Below the pieces are notes generated by a model. The model worked only from the letters and a program-made list of their open reading frames with translations. It searched no databases and was not told where the DNA came from. Source: UM-FILTER-40-17 sp032251335 (GTDB lineage Bacteria > Bacteroidota > Bacteroidia > Flavobacteriales > Flavobacteriaceae). Taken from it: a stretch of 64,000 nt of DNA. Positions 7,929 to 16,044 of this stretch are shown piece by piece. Position 1 is the stretch's first letter. The number at the start of each line of letters is the position of its first letter. Made by a program: the position numbers and the translations under genes. The stretch lies in contig JAVVDW010000007.1 in NCBI GenBank assembly GCA_032251335.1, positions 76,543-140,542 on the forward strand, written 5' to 3'.

Positions 7929-8993
7929 ATGGATGCAACTGCACAGAATGTAAGAGCCGAATCTATTTGGAAGGGCGGCAACCAACCGCTCAATGCGAGC
8001 TATGGAAAAATCATGATGTGGTTTTTTATCGTCTCCGATGCCTTGACTTTTTCGGGTTTTTTGGCTGCTTACGGCTTTTCCAGATATAAATTTATCGAAA
8101 CTTGGCCTATCGCCGACGAAGTGTTTACCCACTTTCCGTTTCTGCACGGTGTTGAAGCGCCCATGTATTACGTGGCTTTGATGACTTTTATTCTGATATT
8201 TTCATCGGTAACCATGGTTTTGGCTGTGGATGCAGGACATCAAATGAAAAAAAATAAAGTAGCCATCTATATGTTTTTGACCATTATCGGCGGTTTGATC
8301 TTCGTAGGATCACAGGCTTGGGAATGGAAAAACTTCATCAAAGGAGAGTTTGGCGCCATTGAAACCAAAGGTGGTCAGATTTTGCAGTTTGTAGATGCCG
8401 AAACCGGTAAGCAAATTGCACTCCACGAGTTTGCGACGGCTACGCCTAACGAGCGTACACAACACACCAGAAGCAACGGTTTGTGGTTTGTCTCCGAAAA
8501 AAGTTTACCCAGCTACACCGTTTCTGACATTCAAAATGCTTATGCCGAACATCCGAATGTATTGATTCGCACTCAGGAAATTGTCCCGAATCTTGACAAA
8601 CTCAAAGCATCTCCTCGTGTAAGTGACCAAGTGCTTGCCGAAAGATTGGAAACTCAACTTGTAAACCCCGATGCCTTTGGACAAAAGGCTATTTATAAAA
8701 GAGAATTTTCAGATGAACGCATCAAAAGTGCTGTTGCAGTTGTAGAAGGTGCCAATTTAGTTCACAACGAATACGGCAACAGACTCTTTGCAGATTTCTT
8801 TTTCTTTATCACAGGGTTTCACGGTTTTCACGTTTTTTCCGGAGTTGTCATCAACATTATCATCTTTTTCAATGTCATATTGGGAACCTACGAAAAACGC
8901 GGCCATTATGAAATGGTTGAAAAAGTTGGACTTTACTGGCACTTTGTAGATTTGGTTTGGGTATTTGTATTTACATTTTTCTATCTGGTTTAA
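7929..8993 (+). CDS. Cytochrome c oxidase subunit III with large soluble insertion
   Basis: A 354-residue subunit III protein. N-terminal helices start near residue 28, and the C-terminal part has ITGFHGFHVFSGV and LYWHFVDLVWVFVF, the conserved subunit III histidine and glutamate/aspartate motifs. Between them, from about residue 140 to 270, is a hydrophilic stretch of some 130 residues with no helices. Canonical proteins of about 200-260 residues lack this segment. It should lie on one face of the membrane and may contact a partner. The gene is 43 bp after the shorter subunit III and in the same direction, so both probably serve one aa3- or caa3-type oxidase. Confidence 0.9.
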   Translation: MDATAQNVRAESIWKGGNQPLNASYGKIMMWFFIVSDALTFSGFLAAYGFSRYKFIETWPIADEVFTHFPFLHGVEAPMYYVALMTFILIFSSVTMVLAVDAGHQMKKNKVAIYMFLTIIGGLIFVGSQAWEWKNFIKGEFGAIETKGGQILQFVDAETGKQIALHEFATATPNERTQHTRSNGLWFVSEKSLPSYTVSDIQNAYAEHPNVLIRTQEIVPNLDKLKASPRVSDQVLAERLETQLVNPDAFGQKAIYKREFSDERIKSAVAVVEGANLVHNEYGNRLFADFFFFITGFHGFHVFSGVVINIIIFFNVILGTYEKRGHYEMVEKVGLYWHFVDLVWVFVFTFFYLV

Positions 8994-9014
8994 AAAATTT
9001 AAAAAAACATACAC

Positions 9015-9371
9015 ATGGCACACGATTCAGCACATACATCAAATACAAAACGCATCTGGGTGGTTTTTGGCATCCTTACCGTTGTGACGCTAGTAGAGGT
9101 AGTTCTGGGAATCATACGCCCGCGTTGGACGGTAGAAACCTACTTTGTGGGAATGAAAATTCTCAACTGGATATTCATCATTTTAACGATTTTGAAAGCC
9201 TATTACATCGTGTATGCTTTTATGCACCTTGAAGGAGAAACCGGTGCTCTTCGATGGTCCATACTCACCCCTATTTTAATCTTGGTGCCTTATTTATTAT
9301 TCATCCTACTGCTGGAAGGAGATTACATACATGACGTGTTTAGATACGGTATTATGAAATGGGATTTTTAA
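9015..9371 (+). CDS. Cytochrome c oxidase subunit IV family protein
   Basis: A 118-residue protein with three membrane helices (near residues 14-34, 48-70 and 80-102). The middle helix and loop read AYYIVYAFMHLEGE, the pattern of the prokaryotic subunit IV (CyoD/CtaF) family. These small subunits stabilise the oxidase and help bind the copper site. It is the last gene before a strong terminator, closing the cyoE-led operon. Confidence 0.88.
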   Translation: MAHDSAHTSNTKRIWVVFGILTVVTLVEVVLGIIRPRWTVETYFVGMKILNWIFIILTILKAYYIVYAFMHLEGETGALRWSILTPILILVPYLLFILLLEGDYIHDVFRYGIMKWDF

Positions 9372-9389
9372 CGAGATTTTAAAACATAC

Positions 9390-9418
9390 AAACCACGCTC
9401 TACGGCGTGGTTTTTTTT
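9390..9418 (+). terminator. Terminator of the cyoE-subunit IV operon
   Basis: A 9-bp stem (AAACCACGC at 9390-9398 with GCGTGGTTT at 9405-9413), a 6-base loop, and a T tract to 9418. The -7 element of the next gene begins in the same T tract. Confidence 0.88.
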
Positions 9419-9425
9419 ATCTTTG
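9418..9425 (+). promoter_or_regulatory. -7 element before the SCO-like gene
   Basis: TATCTTTG at 9418-9425 fits the Bacteroidota -7 consensus and lies 22 bp before the ATG at 9448. No -33 TTTG is seen because the upstream bases form the preceding terminator hairpin. Confidence 0.5.
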
Positions 9426-9447
9426 CATCAACTAACTAAACGAATTG

Positions 9448-10077
9448 ATGAAGAAGTTCTTGGTTCTTTTCGCCCTATTTATTGTACCGATAGTCGCTTA
9501 TCTTTTTTTTGCTTCCGGCGTCAATCATTTTGGCAAACTGCCTGTGGTGGGCCAATCAGTTGTGGAGATTAGTAACTTTAAAAGTCTGGACTCAACGCCT
9601 GTTCGCTTGCAGGGAAAAATCACCATTTTGGGGTTTTTAGGTACGACCGCTTCATCAGGGCGAAGCATGTTGTTCAATCTGAATCAAAAAATCTACAAAA
9701 GATTTGAAGGATTTGAAGACTTTCAAGTAGTGATGGTACTGCCCGAAAATCACGAAAAAGCAGCAGAAGATGTGCTCTCAACCTTAGGGCAAATCACAGA
9801 TACGCATCAATGGAAATTTATTTTCGGTACCGATGAAGAAATTCTTGAATTGTTCAATGCCTTGCAAACACCTTATTCGTTGGACGCCCGCGGCACAACA
9901 GATTACGTGTTTATAATTGACAAAGATATGAAGCTAAGAGGCAGGCAGGACGAGTCGAAAACTTTCTACGGCTACAATGCCGCTTCAGTTGCGGAAATTA
10001 CCAACCATATGCTAGATGATGTAAAAGTGCTTTTGGCTGAGTACCGCCTCGAATTGAAAAAGTACAAACGAAAATAA
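9448..10077 (+). CDS. SCO-like thioredoxin-fold protein lacking copper ligands
   Basis: A 209-residue membrane-anchored protein (helix near residues 4-22). It aligns by eye with the SCO1 protein encoded next door: the strand leading to the active site, a W-K-F-I-F-G-T-D-E-E-I segment matching W-H-F-L-T-G-D-K-E-A-I, and a late FIID-K-D-x-K-L-R-G-R strand matching ALID-K-E-G-N-I-R-S-R. The copper site is gone: the two SCO cysteines correspond to Ala68 and Arg72, and the histidine is absent. It may be a structural or chaperone paralogue in oxidase assembly. A TTG three bases earlier is possible, but ATG at 9448 is preferred. It precedes the SCO1 gene by 5 bp. Confidence 0.72.
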   Translation: MKKFLVLFALFIVPIVAYLFFASGVNHFGKLPVVGQSVVEISNFKSLDSTPVRLQGKITILGFLGTTASSGRSMLFNLNQKIYKRFEGFEDFQVVMVLPENHEKAAEDVLSTLGQITDTHQWKFIFGTDEEILELFNALQTPYSLDARGTTDYVFIIDKDMKLRGRQDESKTFYGYNAASVAEITNHMLDDVKVLLAEYRLELKKYKRK

Positions 10078-10082
10078 ATCAA

Positions 10083-10757
10083 GTGAAAAAATATTCATAC
10101 ATAGGAATTTCTTTTGTGATTTTGGTGTTCGGCATCTGGGTTGTAAACGAATTCAGGCAGCGGTTTGGCCAAAATGACACTATGGCTCTAGTGGGCCCTG
10201 CACCCAAATTTACGCTGACCAACCAACACGGTGAAACCATCACTCCGGAAGACATGAAAGGCAAAGTTTATGTGGTAGATTTTTTCTTTACAAGTTGTCC
10301 AAGCATTTGTCCGGTCATGACAGAAAACCTCAAAGAGATACAAGACCAATTCTATGGAAACCCCAATTTCGGCATACTTTCTGTATCTATCGACTCCCAG
10401 TTTGACAGCCCGGAAGTTTTAAAAAAATACGCCGAAAAACATCAAATTAAAAATCAAAATTGGCATTTTTTGACCGGAGACAAAGAAGCTATTTCTACTT
10501 TGGCCAATGCCGGATTTAACATTTATGTGGACGCATCAGAAAAAATAAACGGGGAATTTCAACACTCAGGCATGTTTGCACTTATTGACAAGGAAGGCAA
10601 CATCCGATCTCGTAAAGATGATTTTGGAAACCCGATTGTCTATTACGATGGCCTCTCCTACGCAGATGCCGAATCCCTGCAATTCAAACTCGGTGGCAGC
10701 CACAAACCCGGCATTTTCATGCTCAAAGAAGATATCCAAAAACTATTAAAAGAATAA
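10083..10757 (+). CDS. SCO1/SenC copper chaperone for cytochrome oxidase
   Basis: SCO proteins deliver copper to, or reduce, the CuA centre of oxidase subunit II. The 224-residue protein has an N-terminal membrane anchor (residues 5-21) and a thioredoxin-fold domain with TSCPSICP, giving copper ligands Cys72 and Cys76. The third ligand is His161 in the FQHSGMF strand. The start is a GTG, five bases after the upstream stop. The spacing indicates a transcriptional unit with the ligand-less paralogue, DUF420 and the small CxxC protein. Confidence 0.93.
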   Translation: MKKYSYIGISFVILVFGIWVVNEFRQRFGQNDTMALVGPAPKFTLTNQHGETITPEDMKGKVYVVDFFFTSCPSICPVMTENLKEIQDQFYGNPNFGILSVSIDSQFDSPEVLKKYAEKHQIKNQNWHFLTGDKEAISTLANAGFNIYVDASEKINGEFQHSGMFALIDKEGNIRSRKDDFGNPIVYYDGLSYADAESLQFKLGGSHKPGIFMLKEDIQKLLKE

Positions 10758-10759
10758 AC

Positions 10760-11296
10760 ATGCAGGAAGCTGTTTCTACTAACGAAAATCGATTCAACAA
10801 GCTGATTTTAGTTTTGTCAATTGCCATCCCTTTGGTCGTAGCTGTCTTGTTTGGTGTTCGTATCCCGAATGTGGAACCACTCAGCTTTTTACCACCCATT
10901 TACGCAAGCATAAACGGCCTAACGGCCTTACTTTTAATGGTCGCATTTTGGGCTATTAAAAATAAAAAAGTTCGTTTACATGAGCAACTTATGAAAGTAT
11001 GTTTGGCCTTCTCTGCCCTCTTTTTAATTATGTACGTCGCGTACCACATGACGTCTGACCCCACGCCTTTTGGTGGTAAAGGTGCCATCAAAATGGTTTA
11101 TTATACAATCCTTATCTCACATATTTTACTTTCCATAGCCGTCATTCCGTTGGTGTTGTTTAGCTTCGTTCGTGCTTTAAATCAACGTTTTGACAAGCAC
11201 CGAAAAATAGCCCGTATTACTTTGCCAATCTGGCTTTATGTAGCCATCACGGGTGTCGTTGTTTACTTGATGATTTCTCCATATTACACCTCATAA
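10760..11296 (+). CDS. DUF420 family membrane protein
   Basis: A 178-residue protein with five predicted helices. It has the DUF420 pattern: an RxHEQLMK-like loop after the second helix, YHMTSDPTPFGG, and H-x-L-L-S-I-A-V-I-P-L-V-L, plus the RFDKHRKIAR loop before a final helix. DUF420 proteins are found next to cytochrome oxidase genes in many bacteria (CtaM-like in Gram-positives) and are thought to help assemble the oxidase. Two bases separate it from the SCO1 stop. Confidence 0.85.
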   Translation: MQEAVSTNENRFNKLILVLSIAIPLVVAVLFGVRIPNVEPLSFLPPIYASINGLTALLLMVAFWAIKNKKVRLHEQLMKVCLAFSALFLIMYVAYHMTSDPTPFGGKGAIKMVYYTILISHILLSIAVIPLVLFSFVRALNQRFDKHRKIARITLPIWLYVAITGVVVYLMISPYYTS

Positions 11297-11297
11297 A

Positions 11298-11537
11298 ATG
11301 CAAAAAAGAGCCTACATCTTTGTATTGACTGTATTGCTGCCGTTGTTTTCCGACGCACAATGTGCCATGTGTAGAGCCGTTTTGGAATCTGAAGCCAACA
11401 AAGATACAGCACAAGGTATTAACGATGGCATTGTGTACTTGATGTTGTTCCCATATCTCCTCATTGGTGGCGTCTTGTTTTTTGTCATTCGCAGCTTTCG
11501 CAAGAAAAATCAAAGCCCAGTTGAAAAAACAACTTAG
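11298..11537 (+). CDS. Small CxxC membrane protein in oxidase assembly unit
   Basis: A 79-residue protein with a signal-like N-terminus ending at DAQ (residue 21), immediately followed by Cys-Ala-Met-Cys. A single membrane helix spans about residues 48-66 and the tail is basic. After cleavage the CxxC would sit at the periplasmic N-terminus, a natural site for copper or heme-protein thiol chemistry. It starts one base after the DUF420 stop, so translation is likely coupled. I know similar short proteins next to SCO/DUF420 in flavobacteria, but no function is established. Confidence 0.75.
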   Translation: MQKRAYIFVLTVLLPLFSDAQCAMCRAVLESEANKDTAQGINDGIVYLMLFPYLLIGGVLFFVIRSFRKKNQSPVEKTT

Positions 11538-11647
11538 TTTTAACAAAAAATTAAGTCGTCACCCTGTAACATAACGCTTTCAAAATAGTCTTTTAGGGAA
11601 GAACTGTAATGGTTTATCCCATTGTCAGTCATTTGAATTTTGTGACA

Positions 11648-11659
11648 TTATCTAGATAA
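11648..11659. promoter_or_regulatory. 12-bp palindrome upstream of ABC efflux operon
   Basis: TTATCTAGATAA is a perfect 12-bp palindrome ending 7 bp before the ATPase start. It could be an operator or a chance AT-rich symmetry near the start codon. The 129-bp gap upstream shows no convincing TAnnTTTG element. Confidence 0.3.
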
Positions 11660-11666
11660 CCAAATA

Positions 11667-12368
11667 ATGATTGAAATTAAAGATCTTCACAAATCCTATA
11701 AAATGGGAAGTAACTCGCTTCATGTTTTAAAAGGCATCAATTTTTCTGTAAAAGAAGGTGATTTTGTATCAATCATGGGATCGTCCGGTTCGGGAAAATC
11801 AACACTCCTGAACATACTCGGCATCTTGGACGAAGCAGACAAAGGCGAATATTGGTTAGACGGGGTTTTAATAAAAAACCTCAATGAAAAAGTAGCCGCC
11901 CAATACCGAAACAAATTCTTGGGATTTATCTTTCAGTCTTTCAACCTGATTAATTATAAATCCGCTTTAGAAAACGTTTCGCTCCCGCTATACTATCAGG
12001 GCGTGAAGAGTAAAGAACGTACAGAAAAAGCCATGCATTACCTAGACAAAGTAGGTTTGGCAAGTTGGTCACATCACACGCCAAACGAACTCTCCGGCGG
12101 ACAAAAACAACGTGTTGCCATTGCGCGCGCTTTGGCCTCCGATCCAAAAGTGCTTTTGGCAGATGAGCCCACAGGCGCTTTGGATTCTAAAACTTCATAC
12201 GAAGTCATGGAAATTATCCAAAACATCAATGATGAAGGCAAAACCATCATAGTGGTGACACACGAACACGACATTGCGCAAATGACCAAGCGCATCGTTC
12301 ACTTAAAAGACGGATTGGTAACCGATGACACAGCTGTAAATCAAATAAGAGCCTCCGCCTATGTTTAG
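11667..12368 (+). CDS. ABC transporter ATP-binding protein (MacB/LolD type)
   Basis: The 233-residue ATPase has Walker A GSSGSGKST, signature LSGGQKQR, Walker B LLADEP and the D-loop GALD, with a late H-loop in VTHEHD. This length and the signature variant are typical of the MacB/LolD/FtsE group, which powers mechanotransmission rather than substrate passage through the membrane. It heads an operon with two FtsX/MacB-type permeases, two adaptors and TolC, and overlaps the first permease gene by 8 bp. Confidence 0.94.
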   Translation: MIEIKDLHKSYKMGSNSLHVLKGINFSVKEGDFVSIMGSSGSGKSTLLNILGILDEADKGEYWLDGVLIKNLNEKVAAQYRNKFLGFIFQSFNLINYKSALENVSLPLYYQGVKSKERTEKAMHYLDKVGLASWSHHTPNELSGGQKQRVAIARALASDPKVLLADEPTGALDSKTSYEVMEIIQNINDEGKTIIVVTHEHDIAQMTKRIVHLKDGLVTDDTAVNQIRASAYV

Positions 12369-13605
12369 TCTGGACCGTTGGCAAGAAATCTTCCAAACCC
12401 TGTCTAAAAACAAACTTAGGGCTTTTTTGACAGGTCTTTCCGTTTCATCAGGTATTTTTATCCTTGTCATTTTGCTCGGCGTAAGCCGGGGCATGCAAAA
12501 CGGCATCGAAAAAGAATTCCAGCAAGATGCCGTCACAGAAGTAGAGGTTTGGACAGGTACAACAACTGTAGGCTACAAAGGCATGAACCCCGGAAGAAGG
12601 GTGCAACTTGAAAACGAAGATTACGAGTACACCACCCAAAAGTTTGGCGACCAAATTGACAGCAAGTCCGGATATTTCGGGCGCTGGGGCGCTATCATCA
12701 ATTACAAAAAAGAAAACGGATCTTACGAATTTGCAGGCGTACATCCCGATTTTCAAAAAGTGGAAAACGCTACCATCATATCCGGTCGATTTATTAATGC
12801 ATCGGATATAGAAGGTAATGACAAAGTAGCCGTCATTGGCAACCGCGTCAAACTGGATTTGTTTAAAGACAAAGATCCTATTGGGGAATACATCAATATT
12901 TCTAAAGTTCCTTTCAAAGTTGTCGGTGTTTATACCGATCCGGGCGGTGAACGCGAGGAAACCCGTGTCTATCTGCCACTGACAACCGCCCAACGGGTTT
13001 TTAACGGAAAAAACCAGCTCCGTATGCTGTCGTTTACCATCAAGCCGGCCGCCACCTTTGATGAAGCCGTTCAAAATGCCGCTTTTCTGTCTGACGGTTT
13101 GGAAAAATCGCTAAAACAAAGACACCTCGTTTCGCCCGACGACACCAGTGGGATTCGTGTTTTTGACACCTTGGAAGAGGCCAAAAGAATTTACGATTTG
13201 CTGAGTTATATAGATTTGTTTTTTTGGATAGTCGGCATTTGTACCATCATAGCAGGCGTAGTAGGCGTTGGAAACATTATGCTGATTGTTGTTAAAGAGC
13301 GAACCAAAGAAATAGGTATCCGCAAAGCCATAGGGGCTCAACCTATGTCTATCATCGGAATGATCCTTCAAGAAGCTGTTTTTGTGACCTTTGTAGCAGG
13401 GTTTTTCGGTCTTTTTGCCGGACTTCTTTTGTTGGAAGTTGTGGGACCTCAAATTCAGAGTGACTTTTTCGCAAACCCGGAAGTCGATATGAATGTGGCT
13501 TTGAGCACCATCGTCATCTTAATCATAGCCGGAGCCCTGGCCGGTTTTTTCCCCGCATACCGAGCCGCCAAAATAAAACCCATAATAGCCTTGCGCGATG
13601 AGTAA
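12361..13605 (+). CDS. MacB-type ABC transporter permease (first)
   Basis: A 414-residue permease with one N-terminal helix (near residues 20-40), a large periplasmic MacB_PCD domain to about residue 280, and three C-terminal FtsX helices. The cytoplasmic coupling segment reads VKERTKEIGIRKAIGA, the hallmark of this family. It overlaps the ATPase gene upstream and the next permease by 8 bp. The pair probably forms a heterodimer over the shared ATPase. The cargo is unknown; such systems export peptides, siderophores, macrolides or lipids. Confidence 0.92.
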   Translation: MFSLDRWQEIFQTLSKNKLRAFLTGLSVSSGIFILVILLGVSRGMQNGIEKEFQQDAVTEVEVWTGTTTVGYKGMNPGRRVQLENEDYEYTTQKFGDQIDSKSGYFGRWGAIINYKKENGSYEFAGVHPDFQKVENATIISGRFINASDIEGNDKVAVIGNRVKLDLFKDKDPIGEYINISKVPFKVVGVYTDPGGEREETRVYLPLTTAQRVFNGKNQLRMLSFTIKPAATFDEAVQNAAFLSDGLEKSLKQRHLVSPDDTSGIRVFDTLEEAKRIYDLLSYIDLFFWIVGICTIIAGVVGVGNIMLIVVKERTKEIGIRKAIGAQPMSIIGMILQEAVFVTFVAGFFGLFAGLLLLEVVGPQIQSDFFANPEVDMNVALSTIVILIIAGALAGFFPAYRAAKIKPIIALRDE

Positions 13606-14872
13606 TCTGTTTAACAAAGAAAGTTGGAATGAAATCTTGGAGGCACTTAGTGCCAATTGGTTTCGTACACTGTTGACGGCCTTTGGCGTGTTTTGGGGAA
13701 TTTTTATTTTGGTGATTTTGTTGGCAGCCGGTAAAGGATTGGAAAACGGAGTAAAACAAGGATTTTCCGGTATTGCCACCAACACTGCTTTTATGTGGAC
13801 CCAGCAAACTTCTAAACCCTTCAAGGGCATGCCCGAAGGCAGAAGATTTAATTACAGAAATGGTGACGTGCCTGCACTGTGGGAAAAATTTCCCGATTTG
13901 CGCTTCATCTCTCCCAGAAACCAACTGGGCGGTTGGCAAGGTGCCAACAACGTCATCAGAGGACTCAAAACCGGTGCTTTTACGGTTTATGGCGACATGC
14001 CCGAATTTATCAATCAGCAACCCATGGACATCATAGAGGGTCGTTTCATCAACCAAAACGACATCAAAGAAAATAGAAAAGTTGCGGTCATTGGGCAAGG
14101 CGTCATAGACGGATTGTATGAAAAAGGCGAACCGGTTATCGGTTCTTACATCAAAATAAACGGCGTGAATTTTTCGGTGGTTGGTGTTTACAAGAAAAAA
14201 GGCAACTCCGGTGGAAACCAAGAAGAAGGAATGAAGGATATTTTTACGCCTTTTACCACTTTTCAGCGCGCTTTCAACTTTGGAGATATCGTTGGCTGGA
14301 TGGCCATAACCGCCAAAGATAACGCGTCTATAACCGAGCTTCTGCCCCAAATTAAAGACGTCCTCAAGAGCAGGCACAAAATTCATCCGGATGACGACAG
14401 GGCCATTGGCAGTTTTGACCTTTATCAAGAATTTAGCAAAGTGAATGGGCTTTTTACCATATTAGGTGTGATTTCCTATTTTGTAGGCATTTTGATTTTG
14501 ATTTCCGGCGTCATCGGGATTGGTAATATTATGCTGATTGTCGTCAAAGAGCGTACCAAAGAGATTGGTGTGCGACGTGCTTTGGGTGCTACGCCCTGGG
14601 ATATTCGCAGTCAAATTTTACTGGAAGCCATTTTCCTGACTATTATATCTGGTATGGCCGGAATTGCTTTGGCATCGGGATTGTTAAAAATTATTGAGAT
14701 ACTGATGCGCGGCATGGACACATCCCAAATGATGTTTGCCAACCCGAGCGTTGGTCTGGGTGTAGTCATCGCTGCGCTTCTCATTTTGATTGTTTCCGGG
14801 CTGTTTGCCGGTATGATTCCGGCCCAGATTGCCATCAAAGTCAAACCCGTAGATGCTTTAAGAACAGAATAA
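13598..14872 (+). CDS. MacB-type ABC transporter permease (second)
   Basis: A 424-residue permease with the same layout as its neighbour: N-terminal helix, MacB_PCD periplasmic domain, and three C-terminal helices with VKERTKEIGVRRALGA. The two permeases are clearly related but well diverged in the periplasmic domain, which fits a heterodimer rather than a recent duplication. It is followed 33 bp later by the first adaptor gene. Confidence 0.92.
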   Translation: MSNLFNKESWNEILEALSANWFRTLLTAFGVFWGIFILVILLAAGKGLENGVKQGFSGIATNTAFMWTQQTSKPFKGMPEGRRFNYRNGDVPALWEKFPDLRFISPRNQLGGWQGANNVIRGLKTGAFTVYGDMPEFINQQPMDIIEGRFINQNDIKENRKVAVIGQGVIDGLYEKGEPVIGSYIKINGVNFSVVGVYKKKGNSGGNQEEGMKDIFTPFTTFQRAFNFGDIVGWMAITAKDNASITELLPQIKDVLKSRHKIHPDDDRAIGSFDLYQEFSKVNGLFTILGVISYFVGILILISGVIGIGNIMLIVVKERTKEIGVRRALGATPWDIRSQILLEAIFLTIISGMAGIALASGLLKIIEILMRGMDTSQMMFANPSVGLGVVIAALLILIVSGLFAGMIPAQIAIKVKPVDALRTE

Positions 14873-14905
14873 AACTAAAACAACTTTATTTAATATTTGA
14901 TTACA

Positions 14906-16021
14906 ATGAAAAAAACCATTACAACCATAGTACTTTTGTTAGTCACGGTTCTGTTTGTAGGTTCGCTGTACTATTTGTACACCAAAAACAAGCAATCGCC
15001 TGTCGTATTTGAAACAGAGCAACCCGGAATGCAGACCATTGTAGAAAAAACCATATCCACAGGAAGCATTGTGCCCAAAGAAGAAGTTTTAATCAAACCA
15101 AACATTTCCGGCATCATCCAAGAAGTGTATGTAGTGGCCGGGGAGTTGGTAAAATCGGGCGATTTGATTGCCAAAATCAGGGTGGTGCCAAACGTATCCA
15201 ACCTCAACAATGCCAAAGCACAGGTAGAATCTGCAAAAATTGACTTGGACAACCAAACAAAAATTTTTAACCGTCAAAAATCACTGATTGACAAAGGTGT
15301 GATTTCGCAAAACGATTTTGACAATGCGTTGGCCGCTTATGAGCAGTCTAAACAAACCTATGAAACCGCCCTAGAAAATTATGAAATTGTGCGTACCGGC
15401 ACAGCCAAAGGCTATGAAACCGCCGCCAACACGATGATTCGCGCTACCGTATCGGGCATGGTACTAGAGGTGCCCGTAAAAGTTGGCAACCAGGTTATTG
15501 AGAGCAACAATTTTAACGAAGGTACTACCATTGCCAGTATTGCAGACATCAACAAGATGGAGTTTGTTGGAAAAGTGGACGAGTCTGAAGTGGGTAAAAT
15601 AAAAGAAGGTCTGCCTTTAGAAATAACGGTTGGCGCCATTGAAAATAAAAAGTTTGATGCCATTTTGGAATACATCGCACCCAAAGGTTTGGAAGAAAAC
15701 GGCGCTATCCAATTTGAAATAAAAGGATCTGTAAAGTTGAGTGAAGATGTATTTATCCGTGCGGGGCTCAGCGCCAATGCTTCTATCATTTTAAACAAAG
15801 CCGACAGTGTTTTGGCTGTACGGGAAGCCGTTTTGCAATTTGATCCGGAGACCAACAAACCTTTTGTGGAAATTCAGACAGGCGAGCAACAATTTGAAAA
15901 AAGAGAAGTTGAGCTCGGCATCTCGGATGGCATACAGGTAGAAGTAAAGAAAGGCTTATCTAAATCAGATAAAATTAAAGTATGGAACACGGTACAGATG
16001 GGTAAAGTCTTCACAAATTAA
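14906..16021 (+). CDS. HlyD/MacA-type periplasmic adaptor (first)
   Basis: A 371-residue membrane-fusion protein. An N-terminal helix (residues 6-26) anchors it. A barrel-sandwich half-motif with VYVVAGELVKSGDLIAKI is followed by an alpha-helical hairpin, then the second lipoyl half. The beta-barrel and membrane-proximal domains complete the protein. It bridges the permease pair to TolC. ATG at 14906 is used; a TTG three codons upstream is in frame. The tolC gene follows directly. Confidence 0.9.
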   Translation: MKKTITTIVLLLVTVLFVGSLYYLYTKNKQSPVVFETEQPGMQTIVEKTISTGSIVPKEEVLIKPNISGIIQEVYVVAGELVKSGDLIAKIRVVPNVSNLNNAKAQVESAKIDLDNQTKIFNRQKSLIDKGVISQNDFDNALAAYEQSKQTYETALENYEIVRTGTAKGYETAANTMIRATVSGMVLEVPVKVGNQVIESNNFNEGTTIASIADINKMEFVGKVDESEVGKIKEGLPLEITVGAIENKKFDAILEYIAPKGLEENGAIQFEIKGSVKLSEDVFIRAGLSANASIILNKADSVLAVREAVLQFDPETNKPFVEIQTGEQQFEKREVELGISDGIQVEVKKGLSKSDKIKVWNTVQMGKVFTN

Positions 16022-16044
16022 TTTACATTTACACACAATTTAGC

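Noticed and set aside
13523..14428. 301-codon open frame opposite the second permease
   Set aside because: It is antisense to a well-supported permease gene and has no recognisable domain; long antisense frames are common opposite genes of this composition.
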